Source: an uncultured bacterium (GTDB lineage: Bacteria; Cyanobacteriota; Vampirovibrionia; Gastranaerophilales; Gastranaerophilaceae). Taken from it: 64,000 bases of DNA. The stretch spans positions 62,001 through 126,000 of the forward strand of contig CASDOW010000002.1 of the NCBI GenBank assembly GCA_949282195.1, read 5' to 3'. Shown in pieces: positions 10,201 through 17,777 of the stretch. The notes below the pieces were generated by a model. That model was not told the origin of the DNA, searched no databases, and worked only from the letters and a program-made list of their open reading frames with translations. Within the stretch, counting starts at the first letter, position 1. Each line of letters starts with the position of its first letter. A program made the position numbers and the translations under genes.

Positions 10201-10336
10201 CTTTGTCACCTTTTAAATTTCTAAAAGTTGACGATTTAACTTCTTCACGAACACAATCATGAAGATAATTACAGATTTTTTTTATAAAACTTCCTCTAAA
10301 TGCATTTTTAATAGCAGATGGCACAGATTGCAACAT
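7223..10336 (-). CDS. UPF1-like superfamily 1 helicase with C-terminal Vsr/MTES_1575-like nuclease domain
   Basis: 1037 residues. Walker A is GPPGTGKSQ (about 340); motif II FDVVIIDEASQCD (about 660); motif III VGDDKQLPHL (about 688); motif V GTAHTFQGDERDIM (about 860); motif VI NVAITRAKYK (about 899). A coiled-coil insertion spans about 430-620. The last ~80 residues look like a small PD-(D/E)xK fold (SADIVIDKTVVEIDGVQ, then MKKQAIMERCGFNVIRI). The first ~320 residues match no family I know. Helicase-nuclease fusions of this kind are common in defence islands and in DNA/RNA repair. Start ATG has AAGGAAG upstream. Helicase call is firm; biological role is open. Confidence 0.85.
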   Translation of the reverse strand: MLQSVPSAIKNAFRGSFIKKICNYLHDCVREEVKSSTFRNLKGDKENKWAFLDGEEKVFSNFDTPLSLDGTNSYLTELMIQSEMNQKDKYLIYGFLFLVGKNGKTKKNNEFLTPLLYAPAKLERVGVNLQLSIQEDVLSLNTGAIAQLIQREDEQETDAMLSGLLDVVPSLPLKEDELNIFLTTLKSLVPDIEISLNIGATSDIKQDENDFYNREAAIEDIENGNFDFDSIENIQSSPKVKVDTLSLERTQAVILTTRPTVTAGVLHELMQIAEKPSGVHRETVLNVINQEFLESSGQSEIKIDETELKNFFPVTPLSLSDSQEEVIRKIEENDFLAVYGPPGTGKSQTIVNVAAHLIATGKTVLVASRMDKAVDVVAQRLNELNAPYLALRAGRANYQKQLNIELQELLSNKVELNGSYDDNMVADVDDMKELLKDVKRLEESALSILSLEKKYTEIYDEFEQAKDSISGLTLIVEKLKYNQLEEVKKIFSTIEEIEEKYKKNIFDKIKLFFDYRKIKKLLKLNKILNEEILKRLPYELNIALEDAKLRQVEDEINSKGNLHQILRRIKTLKSKQKKLAIDILRNKRRTSLKNILCDAQKRRRLMIHAKSLVSRKANLQNRVLEREDFKPLLSAFPCWCTTTYAISNSLPLKPAMFDVVIIDEASQCDIASCIPVLFRAKKAIIVGDDKQLPHLSFLEKAKEQSFLSQYNIDDRYQLMWRFRENSMFDLANYYSTSPVLLDEHFRSSAPIIEFSSKEFYGGKIKIMSPNINEGDIVELRIVKDGKVDHDATRNVPECEEVVKTIQELIIKDRDNNQTPVSIGVISPFRAQVDLIKKAILKVFDGDTILKHKIDVGTAHTFQGDERDIMLLSWTFAPNSHSQSLIFAQKPNLFNVAITRAKYKLINFISRDINELPEGLLRDYLEYVRKINSNITKDTFKNDFEKVVFEAIKEEFPSFDKENKIKAGVLMGSVSADIVIDKTVVEIDGVQDNVSCKFNDMKKQAIMERCGFNVIRITKREWDISSSACLERVRQAVS

Positions 10337-10378
10337 AAATAACAGCTTCCTTTTAAAAAATATAATTTTACTACTTTA

Positions 10379-11197
10379 TTATTCTATATAATTGGTTATT
10401 TGATAATCCATCATTTCAATTAAATCTTTAAGCATATTATCTTTGGTAATTTCAAACTCTTTAGTATGAGAATCAATTGTATCATCATAATATACGCAAG
10501 GATGAATTAAAGCTTCAACAATATCTGCGTTTTTAACTTTCTTTAATCCTTCTAAGATTGTATTAGAATTCATCATGGAAGTATAACTAACGCCAATTAA
10601 ATAATCATTGGTTTTAAGATTGTATTTTTTTACAACCTGCTTATTTTTTAGGGAAAAATAATTTAATAAAAACACTTTTACTAAATTTATCGGGTTATAT
10701 TTATAGCCTAAAATAAAATAAGGAATTTCATTTTGAGTTCTGATTTGTTTAATATTATATTCCAAAGCTAATTTTGCAACTATTTCAAATATATTTGGAA
10801 TTGAATGAACATGAACATGCGAATCAAGGTGGCTTGGTTGAAAAGTTTCAAGTGCAATCTCAATTTGTGAACGAAATTCTTTTTCAACTTGAGCTAAAAA
10901 TGTTTTATTTTTTGACTTCAATAATAAAGACAAATATCCGTTATTAAAAGAATTATATTTATCGCAAAGTAAATTTAATTTTGAATTAATTGCTTTACCT
11001 TCTATTAAATTCAAATGCACTCCAACTCCAAGATTAGGATTAGGCATAACTACCCTATATAATGCATCTTTATAAGAGGGCATATTGGTCATAACACTTG
11101 CACTTTTTAAAAGACCTTTTTTAAATCCTTCCAGAACCGCATTGTTATGAAATTCGCTTTTACCTAAATCATCCGCATTTAAAATAAACTTTTTCAT
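10379..11197 (-). CDS. ChbG/HpnK (YdjC) family carbohydrate deacetylase
   Basis: About 272 residues from ATG 11195-11197, preceded by GAGG. The start was moved in from the longest open frame because MKKFILNADDLG is the family's N-terminus and the extension would run into the divergent gene's promoter. The metal-site signature NADDLG, then VGVHLNLIEG, HLDSHVHVHSIPNIF and ALIHPCVY are all visible (Asp and His ligands). Members remove N-acetyl groups from sugars such as chitobiose or hopanoid-linked glycans. Divergent to a polyprenyl-type glycosyltransferase, which hints at a shared envelope-sugar role. Confidence 0.88.
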   Translation of the reverse strand: MKKFILNADDLGKSEFHNNAVLEGFKKGLLKSASVMTNMPSYKDALYRVVMPNPNLGVGVHLNLIEGKAINSKLNLLCDKYNSFNNGYLSLLLKSKNKTFLAQVEKEFRSQIEIALETFQPSHLDSHVHVHSIPNIFEIVAKLALEYNIKQIRTQNEIPYFILGYKYNPINLVKVFLLNYFSLKNKQVVKKYNLKTNDYLIGVSYTSMMNSNTILEGLKKVKNADIVEALIHPCVYYDDTIDSHTKEFEITKDNMLKDLIEMMDYQITNYIE

Positions 11198-11277
11198 GTC
11201 AACCTCAAAAACGATTTTACCATAAAAGATTGCATGGCGTTTATTTAGCATGTTAGTATTTAGAAGGAGAGAATAAA

Positions 11278-12237
11278 ATGTCAAAAGATACAGTATTAGC
11301 AATAGTAGTTCCTTGTTTTAACGAAAAAGATTTAATTACCTCAACAACCGAAAGACTTTTAGAGGTGTTGTCCGATTTAGAGAAAAAAGAAAAAATTTCA
11401 GACAAAAGTTATCTTTATTTTGTTGATGACGGCTCTATTGATAATACTTGGTATGAAATAGCCAAAAATGTCGCAAGACATCCAAACAAAGTTAAAGGTT
11501 TAAAATTCAGCTCTAACTTCGGAAATCAAAAAGCGCTTTTAGCAGGTATGCTTCAAGTTAAAAAAATCGGATGTGATGCCGTTATTACAATTGATGCCGA
11601 TTTACAACAAGATGAAAATAAAATTGAAGAATTTATTGACAAATATGATGAAGGCTATAAAATCGTTTTTGGGGTTAGAAACGACAGAAAAACAGACACT
11701 TTCACCAAAAAATTTACAGCTTTGGCCTTTTATAAAGTTATGGCAATTCTAGGTGTTAATATTCCAAAAAATCACTCAGATTACAGGCTTGTATCAAGGG
11801 ATGTCTTGAATATATTAGATGAATACAAAGAAACTGATTTATTTTTAAGAGGATTTTTCCACGCCATAGGTTTTAGAAAAACAAAGGTTATGTTTGACGT
11901 CAAACCAAGAAAAACAGGAAAATCAAAATTTAATCTCATTTCTCTTACAGGACTTGCGGTTAACGGAATAACATCATATAGCATTGTACCTCTAAAATTA
12001 ATCAGTGTAGTCGGCATAATATCTACTATTTTTGGCTTTTTAATGGGAATATGGACAATAATAGCCAAATTTGTCTGGAATGACTCACCTGACGGCTGGG
12101 CAACAGCAATAATTGTCAGTTCGTTCTTTGGCGGCATTCAGCTGTTTTGTGTGGGTATTGTTGCTGAATACTTAGGACAGATTTTTAGAGAAGTAAAAAG
12201 ACGCCCAAGGTACTTAATAGAAGAAGAATTGCTATAA
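11278..12237 (+). CDS. GT2 family glycosyltransferase with two C-terminal membrane helices (GtrB/DPM1 type)
   Basis: 319 residues. The GT-A domain has VVPCFNEKDLI, YFVDDGSIDNT, the donor-binding ITIDADLQQDE and DYRLVSRDV. Two C-terminal membrane segments follow (about 228-255 and 265-300), and the protein ends KRRPRYLIEEELL. This is the layout of enzymes that load a sugar onto undecaprenyl phosphate. AAGGAGAG precedes ATG. It ends 1 bp from the convergent ispE stop, with no room for a separate terminator. Confidence 0.88.
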   Translation: MSKDTVLAIVVPCFNEKDLITSTTERLLEVLSDLEKKEKISDKSYLYFVDDGSIDNTWYEIAKNVARHPNKVKGLKFSSNFGNQKALLAGMLQVKKIGCDAVITIDADLQQDENKIEEFIDKYDEGYKIVFGVRNDRKTDTFTKKFTALAFYKVMAILGVNIPKNHSDYRLVSRDVLNILDEYKETDLFLRGFFHAIGFRKTKVMFDVKPRKTGKSKFNLISLTGLAVNGITSYSIVPLKLISVVGIISTIFGFLMGIWTIIAKFVWNDSPDGWATAIIVSSFFGGIQLFCVGIVAEYLGQIFREVKRRPRYLIEEELL

Positions 12238-12238
12238 T

Positions 12239-13024
12239 TTAAACTTCAACAACCCCATGATCAACCGAATTTAGGTCATTAATGACCAAATAATCATTCA
12301 AATCGATTTTCACATCAAAATTTTTGTCCCTCAAAAAATATGTGGGTCCTGAACCTGACATTTGAAGCCCCAAGGAAGACAAAAATTCTAATTCGGGATA
12401 TTTTTTAGATTCTAAAAGCGCAAATTCTAAATCATTTCTCATGTTTGATTCTTTTTTTAATAAATCAAAAGTCTGATAAGCCTCTTTTGCCGAAATTTTA
12501 AGATGTTTCGGCTTTACTAATGACAATTTAAAATTATAAAAAGGCATTTTTGTTAAAATTTCGCCTCTGCCTGTACAAAGTATCGTTCCGCCTTCAAGGC
12601 AAAAATTTAAGTCAGAGCCTAATTCTTGAGCCAATTGATGAAGCTCATTTAAAGATAAAGGATAATCCAAAATTTTATTTAAACCATATAAAACTCCGGC
12701 AGCATCAGTTGAACCGCCTGCAAGACCTGCGCAAACAGGAATATTTTTTTCAATAAAAATAGAAACATCATAAGTTTTGTTAATTTTTTCAAGAAAAACT
12801 TTTATTGCCTTATAGCAAATATTTTTTTCATCATAAGGTATTTCACTACTTGTTCCTGAAAGCTTAATGCCATTACCTTCATTTAATTTTATTGTAATGT
12901 AATCAAAAAGCCCGATTGTTTGCATTATGCTTTTAATTGAATGAAATCCCGTTTTTTTATCAATAGGAAAAACTCTTAAATCAAGATTAATTTTTGCAGG
13001 ACACTTTATTTTAATTTGTTTCAT
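12239..13024 (-). CDS. ispE: 4-diphosphocytidyl-2-C-methyl-D-erythritol kinase
   Basis: 261 residues from ATG 13022-13024. The longer frame (13048) was rejected because MKQIKIKCPAKINLDL is the normal GHMP-kinase start and lies 1 bp after the rsmA stop with GAGGA upstream. It phosphorylates CDP-methylerythritol in the MEP isoprenoid pathway. Visible motifs are CPAKINLDL, the ATP-binding PVCAGLAGGSTDAAGVL, and LGSDLNFCLEGGT, followed by MSGSGPTYF. It is coupled to rsmA, a common partner of ispE in bacteria. Confidence 0.95.
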   Translation of the reverse strand: MKQIKIKCPAKINLDLRVFPIDKKTGFHSIKSIMQTIGLFDYITIKLNEGNGIKLSGTSSEIPYDEKNICYKAIKVFLEKINKTYDVSIFIEKNIPVCAGLAGGSTDAAGVLYGLNKILDYPLSLNELHQLAQELGSDLNFCLEGGTILCTGRGEILTKMPFYNFKLSLVKPKHLKISAKEAYQTFDLLKKESNMRNDLEFALLESKKYPELEFLSSLGLQMSGSGPTYFLRDKNFDVKIDLNDYLVINDLNSVDHGVVEV

Positions 13025-13025
13025 T

Positions 13026-13865
13026 TTAATTAAATTCCTCAAGTGCAATCGCCAATTTTTGTATGTCTGATAAAGACAGTTTCTCTCCTCTTTGAGTTTT
13101 ATTTATATTTATACTGTCAAGCGCACGCTCAACTTCAAGAAATCCTGCATTAGTTAGAGAATTTTTGATATTTTTTCTTCTTGCCATAAAAATTGCTTTT
13201 ATAGTTCTTTTTAAAAGGCGAGTAATTTCAACTTTTGGCTTATCATTAATTTTAAAATGAACTAAAGCGCTATCCACCTTAGGAGAAGGCATAAAGCAAT
13301 CTTTAGGCACAATTTTAATTATTTCTGGCTCACTAAACATTTGAGATAAAATAGACAATTGACCATACTCTTTATTTTCAGAATTTTCATCAGCAACTAT
13401 TCTTTTTGCAACTTCCAATTGCACCATTAAAACAATCTCAGAAATTCTTGAACGATTTTTATGATTTAATTCATCAATTTCACCCAATAAATGAACCAAA
13501 ATCGGACTTGTAATGTAATATGGAATATTTGCAATTACTTTTATTTTTTCATTTTCAAAAGGCAGTTCATCTATATCTGTTTTTAAAACATCCTTTTCAA
13601 AAAGATGAAAATTATCTTTTGAAAATAAATTCCTTTCCAAAACAGCTATTGCATCTTTATCTATTTCAAGAGCAACAACTTTTTTAGCTCTTTCAACCAA
13701 CTGTTCAGTTACAAAGCCAAGCCCAGGTCCAATTTCTAAAATTTCATCATCAAAAGTTGCAAAATCAGAAATAAAATTAATTACAGATGAATCAACAAGA
13801 AAATTTTGCCCTAAAGATTTTTTTGCTCTAAACTTTTTAGCTCTTAAAATATAATTTAAATCCAT
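13026..13865 (-). CDS. rsmA: 16S rRNA (adenine1518-N6/adenine1519-N6)-dimethyltransferase
   Basis: 279 residues, standard length. It dimethylates two adjacent adenines near the 3' end of 16S rRNA. Motifs: KKSLGQNFLVD, SAM-binding EIGPGLGFVTEQL, ANIPYYITSPIL, and the C-terminal MARRKNIKNSL helix. Followed directly by ispE. No Shine-Dalgarno; TAATAT lies 6 nt before the ATG. Confidence 0.95.
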   Translation of the reverse strand: MDLNYILRAKKFRAKKSLGQNFLVDSSVINFISDFATFDDEILEIGPGLGFVTEQLVERAKKVVALEIDKDAIAVLERNLFSKDNFHLFEKDVLKTDIDELPFENEKIKVIANIPYYITSPILVHLLGEIDELNHKNRSRISEIVLMVQLEVAKRIVADENSENKEYGQLSILSQMFSEPEIIKIVPKDCFMPSPKVDSALVHFKINDKPKVEITRLLKRTIKAIFMARRKNIKNSLTNAGFLEVERALDSININKTQRGEKLSLSDIQKLAIALEEFN

Positions 13866-13877
13866 AAGATAATATTA
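13866..13877 (-). promoter_or_regulatory. -10 hexamer for leaderless rsmA-ispE mRNA
   Basis: Minus strand reads TAATAT, six bases (TATCTT), then the rsmA ATG, with no Shine-Dalgarno in between. The -35 is weak. Confidence 0.45.
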
Positions 13878-13927
13878 ACAGAAAAAAAGAATTAAATCTT
13901 ATAGACAGCTTGAATAATTATTATTCA

Positions 13928-13942
13928 TGATAAGATTTGAAT
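13928..13942 (+). promoter_or_regulatory. Extended -10 promoter for leaderless mRNA of the ligase-like gene
   Basis: TGA-TAAGAT, six bases (TTGAAT), then ATG at 13943. The spacing supports ATG 13943 rather than the in-frame TTG at 13937 as the start. Confidence 0.45.
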
Positions 13943-15301
13943 ATGCAAAAATTATTAGAAAAAAAACAAGCACCAACACCAATTAAAAAAGATTTTAAAT
14001 CATTTAAAAAACTTACAAAAAATGAAATAAAATCGTTTTATCTAAAAAAGAAAAATTCTGATTTTTTAATCGGGCTTGAATATGAAAGAATTAGCCTTGA
14101 CAAAAAAACCTTTAAAACCGCAAGCTACGAAAAAATTTCAAAAATCATAGAACACTTTGCTTCTATTACTTCTTGGGCTTTGATTTACGATAACGATACA
14201 ATTATAGGTGCTATTTCAAAAGATGAAACATCAATTTCACTTGAACCGGGATGTCAATTAGAAATCAGTCTTTCCCCAAAGAAAAACATTTTAGATATAG
14301 ACCTTGAAATAACAAAAATTTCAAAATTATTAGATAGTATAGCAAATATCTATGACGTTATCTTTTTAGGCTATGGAATAAACCCTCTGGATTCAGTTGA
14401 TGAAATTGAAATATTAAACAAAACCCGCTACAAAATAATGAATGATTATCTTCCAAATTGCCCTTGGGGAGAATTAGCTCCCAAAATGATGCGTCAAAGT
14501 GCGGGTATTCAGGTTAATATTGATTACAAAGATAATTTTGACGCATATCATAAACTAAAATTTTTTAATTTAATCATGCCTTTTATGACAGGATTATTTT
14601 CAAATTCGCCTTTAGAAAAAAATAAATTATCAGATAAAAAATCCCTAAGAGCACACGTATGGCGCTATACAGGAAAAGACAGGTGTAATTTATTTTATAA
14701 AAATATTTTTTCCAAACTTTTTTCTTCTTTAAATTTATTTGATAACTATATTGATGAAATTCTTGATGTACCTATGGTTTTCATTGAAAAAAACGGAAAA
14801 TCCATTCCAATTGAAGGAGAAATCACCTTTAGAGAATATATGAAATACGGCTTTATGGGTTTTAGTGCCGATATTTATGATTATATGCTTCATCAAAGTC
14901 TTGTATTTCCTGATGTTCGATTGAAAAAATATATTGAGATAAGAAACCATGACAGCTCATCAATCAAAATGGCTTTGGCTCTATGCGCACTATATAAAGG
15001 ATTATCTTCAATCAATCCAAAAACACTACTAAAAAAATTCAATTATTTAAAAATTAATGACATTGATAAATATAATGAATTAGTTGTTGATAAGGCTCTT
15101 GATTTTAATGTTAACTCTAAAATAAGCGCTTGGGACACAGTAAATTCCATTTTAGACGAAGCAAAAAATGCCCTAAACTCAAAAGACAGAATTTATTTAA
15201 AACCAATTTTAGAAATGATTAAAGCAAGAAAAACACAAAGCGATATTTTAATTGACTACAATATTAAAAATGTTCAAGAATTAATTCAATTTTTAAATTA
15301 A
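13943..15301 (+). CDS. Glutamate-cysteine ligase-like enzyme (GCS2/plant-type family)
   Basis: 452 residues. The ATP-grasp-like ligase fold of the GCS2 family is recognisable: LIGLEYERISLD near residue 40, SLEPGCQLEISLSP (glutamate-site block, ELS-type), MMRQSAGIQVNIDY, RAHVWRYTGKDR, and YIEIRNHDSS near the end. The plant/proteobacterial type makes gamma-glutamylcysteine; EgtA-like enzymes in the same family serve other thiols. No glutathione synthase gene is in the window, so the final product is open. It stands alone between divergent rsmA and the kinase cluster. No signal peptide. Confidence 0.78.
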   Translation: MQKLLEKKQAPTPIKKDFKSFKKLTKNEIKSFYLKKKNSDFLIGLEYERISLDKKTFKTASYEKISKIIEHFASITSWALIYDNDTIIGAISKDETSISLEPGCQLEISLSPKKNILDIDLEITKISKLLDSIANIYDVIFLGYGINPLDSVDEIEILNKTRYKIMNDYLPNCPWGELAPKMMRQSAGIQVNIDYKDNFDAYHKLKFFNLIMPFMTGLFSNSPLEKNKLSDKKSLRAHVWRYTGKDRCNLFYKNIFSKLFSSLNLFDNYIDEILDVPMVFIEKNGKSIPIEGEITFREYMKYGFMGFSADIYDYMLHQSLVFPDVRLKKYIEIRNHDSSSIKMALALCALYKGLSSINPKTLLKKFNYLKINDIDKYNELVVDKALDFNVNSKISAWDTVNSILDEAKNALNSKDRIYLKPILEMIKARKTQSDILIDYNIKNVQELIQFLN

Positions 15302-15322
15302 ATATTACAAAAATGTTATAAG

Positions 15323-15356
15323 TTGCAAAAGGCTAATGCTTTGTTAAAATTTAATT
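15323..15356 (+). promoter_or_regulatory. Promoter of the histidine kinase cluster, leaderless type
   Basis: TTGCAA at 15323-15328, 16-bp spacer ending TGT, TAAAAT at 15345-15350, then six bases and the ATG at 15357. Confidence 0.5.
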
Positions 15357-17387
15357 ATGACAAAAATATTTTTACTTATAAACAACGAAGCCAACAGCCA
15401 AATAGAAGATATTTTATCTGATAAAAATAATGAACTAATGAAAGCACAAGGAGAGTTAGAGGACATCTTAACTCAAATTCACCATTTTTGCCCTGATATC
15501 ATTTTAGTTGAAAACAATCTTGAAAATTGCGAATTTATAATTCGACAAATAAAATCTATTGCAAAAAATCAAAACACTCAAATTATATTTTTACTGCACG
15601 AAAATGTTAAAACAGACATATTAAACCTTGCAGACGGTTTAGTTGAATTTCCTTTAAAAAAAGAAGTGTTATTATCGACCATAAATTCCCACTTTAAAAT
15701 TAAAAAATCACTGGACAGACTCTATGACAACAACAAAGAACTGTCAAAAAGTCTTTATCAATTAAATGTTTTATATAATACAAGTTCGCAATTTGCAGGA
15801 ACACTGAACACTTCAAAATTATATGAAATTATGATTGAAGCAATGGAAAAAACTTTAAGCTTTGATATTTCAAGCGTCTTAATTTTTAATCAATTTTCAA
15901 AACCGATTTTATATTTAAATACAATTCACACACCAAGCGAAAATTTAATTGATGCACTAAAAATCCGCTCCATATTAAATTATAAAACAATGTTTGAAAA
16001 TACAACCCTTCCCCATGATAAAGATTTTGACGAAATTGAAGTTATACAAAAAACAAAACAAAGTCGTTCAAATAAAATTTATTCTATAGACTCACTAAGT
16101 TATGATTCATTATTTGCACCAATTAAGGTCGGAGATGAATTTTTTGGAGTAGTTGAATTATTTAGACAAATTCCCTACACAGCAGAAGATGTTACATGTT
16201 TCCAAGCAATAACTCATCAAGTGGCACTCCCTCTAAGAAGTGCAAAACTTTATGAAGAAATTTCATCCACAAATAAAAAACTGGAAAAACTTGAGAGAAT
16301 TAAATCTGAATTTGTTTCAATCGTTTCCCATGAATTAAGAACACCATTAACTCCAATAAACAATTCTCTTGAGATTGTTCTATCTAATCAAGCAGGCGAA
16401 ATTCCTCCTGAAGCTCAAAATTTCATTATAATGGCAAAAAGAAACATACAAAGACTCTCAGGAATTATTGAAGATTTATTGGATTTATCAAGAATACAAA
16501 CAGGAAAACTGGATTTAAAATATAAACTTGTAGATATAACACCATCCTTGGAATTATTGCAAAAAACTTTTTTACAAGTTGCACAAGAAAAAAATATAAC
16601 AATTAACCTTGAAATTAAACAAAAACTACCCGAAATTTATGCTGACTTAAGAAGAATTGAACAAATTTTTTCTAATTTAGTTTCAAATTCACTTAAATTT
16701 ACTCCTCAAGACGGCACAATTAATGTTGTTGCAGAAGTTGTTTTAAGTAACGAAATCGATAAAACAAAATTAATATCTCCTTATATAGATTTAAAAGGCG
16801 AATACATTAAAATTTCTGTTCAAGATAACGGAATTGGAATAAAAGAAGATGACATTCCAAAAATATTTGATAAATTTTCTCAAATTGAAACGTCATTAAA
16901 CAGAAACAAAGGCGGAGTAGGTCTTGGATTAACAATTACTAAACAATTAATTGACTCACATTTTGGCGCAATATGGGTTGAAAGCGAAGAAAAAAAAGGT
17001 TCTGTTTTCAATGTAATTCTGCCGTTGTGTGATGATTTTAAAATATTTGAAATGGATTTATCTCACGCGCTTATTGCCTCAGGCAATGTTGGAATATTAA
17101 AAATCAACTACAACAAAAGAATTGAGTTAATTGAGCTTTTAAAGGAACAAAAACTTTTAAATATAACAAGGCTGTCAAAAGAAATTTTATTTGACAAAGA
17201 CGAAAGAAAAGAATATTGGGCTTATATACCAAAAATTTCAATCAGCTCTTTTGATGCAATATATAGAACTATTGAAGATTTTTGTATAAAGATTTCAAAT
17301 GATGAAAGTGATATAATATTATCAAAAGCACACAGCGAAAAAGATGGTATTGAAGTTAGCAAAATAATTAATATTTTAAACAGTTAA
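15357..17387 (+). CDS. GAF-containing sensor histidine kinase with degenerate N-terminal receiver-like domain
   Basis: 676 residues with no membrane helix, so probably cytosolic. Residues 1-125 look like a receiver fold (KIFLLINNE, PDIILVENN, FPLKKEVLLSTI) but lack the usual acidic pocket. A GAF-like domain spans about 140-305. HisKA carries the phospho-acceptor SHELRTPLTPINN (about 323), and HATPase_c has NSLKFTP, DNGIGI and GGVGLGL. About 110 residues follow the ATPase with no family I recognise. It leads a tight three-gene cluster with a CheY-like regulator and a degenerate PilB-type ATPase. Confidence 0.88.
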   Translation: MTKIFLLINNEANSQIEDILSDKNNELMKAQGELEDILTQIHHFCPDIILVENNLENCEFIIRQIKSIAKNQNTQIIFLLHENVKTDILNLADGLVEFPLKKEVLLSTINSHFKIKKSLDRLYDNNKELSKSLYQLNVLYNTSSQFAGTLNTSKLYEIMIEAMEKTLSFDISSVLIFNQFSKPILYLNTIHTPSENLIDALKIRSILNYKTMFENTTLPHDKDFDEIEVIQKTKQSRSNKIYSIDSLSYDSLFAPIKVGDEFFGVVELFRQIPYTAEDVTCFQAITHQVALPLRSAKLYEEISSTNKKLEKLERIKSEFVSIVSHELRTPLTPINNSLEIVLSNQAGEIPPEAQNFIIMAKRNIQRLSGIIEDLLDLSRIQTGKLDLKYKLVDITPSLELLQKTFLQVAQEKNITINLEIKQKLPEIYADLRRIEQIFSNLVSNSLKFTPQDGTINVVAEVVLSNEIDKTKLISPYIDLKGEYIKISVQDNGIGIKEDDIPKIFDKFSQIETSLNRNKGGVGLGLTITKQLIDSHFGAIWVESEEKKGSVFNVILPLCDDFKIFEMDLSHALIASGNVGILKINYNKRIELIELLKEQKLLNITRLSKEILFDKDERKEYWAYIPKISISSFDAIYRTIEDFCIKISNDESDIILSKAHSEKDGIEVSKIINILNS

Positions 17388-17397
17388 AGGTGAAATA

Positions 17398-17775
17398 ATG
17401 AAGAAGATATTAATAGTTGATGATGAAAAAGATATAGTTGAAACACTGTCTTTTATGTTAAAAGCAAAAGGCTTTGAATGTATTTGTGCTTATGACGGAG
17501 AAGAAGGACTTAACCTTGCCAAAAACTCTAATCCTGATTTAGTTATTTTAGATGTCATGATGCCCAAAATAAACGGCTATAAAATTTGCAGACTTTTAAA
17601 ATTCGACAATAAATATAAAAATATTCCGATTATTATGATTACAGCAAGAAGTCAAGATGAAGACAAGTTAATCGGTGAAGAGACAGGTGCTGATGAATAC
17701 ATCACAAAACCTTTTGAATTTTCAGATGTACTAGAAAAAATCAGCAAATATTTAAAACAAAATGAAACGGTGTAA
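17398..17775 (+). CDS. Single-domain response regulator (CheY-like)
   Basis: 125 residues, a complete receiver and nothing more. Acidic pair DDEKD near the N-terminus, phospho-acceptor in LVILDVMMPKING (about residue 52), Thr in IIMITARS, and Lys in YITKPFEF. With no output domain it must act by binding a partner; the adjacent kinase and MshEN/PilB-type ATPase are obvious candidates. AAAGGTG precedes ATG; the next gene begins 2 bp after its stop. Confidence 0.93.
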   Translation: MKKILIVDDEKDIVETLSFMLKAKGFECICAYDGEEGLNLAKNSNPDLVILDVMMPKINGYKICRLLKFDNKYKNIPIIMITARSQDEDKLIGEETGADEYITKPFEFSDVLEKISKYLKQNETV

Positions 17776-17777
17776 AA

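Noticed and set aside
11198-11302. N-terminal extension of the YdjC-like deacetylase
   Set aside because: The family begins at MKKFILNADDLG with GAGG upstream; the extension overlaps the divergent gene and its Shine-Dalgarno.
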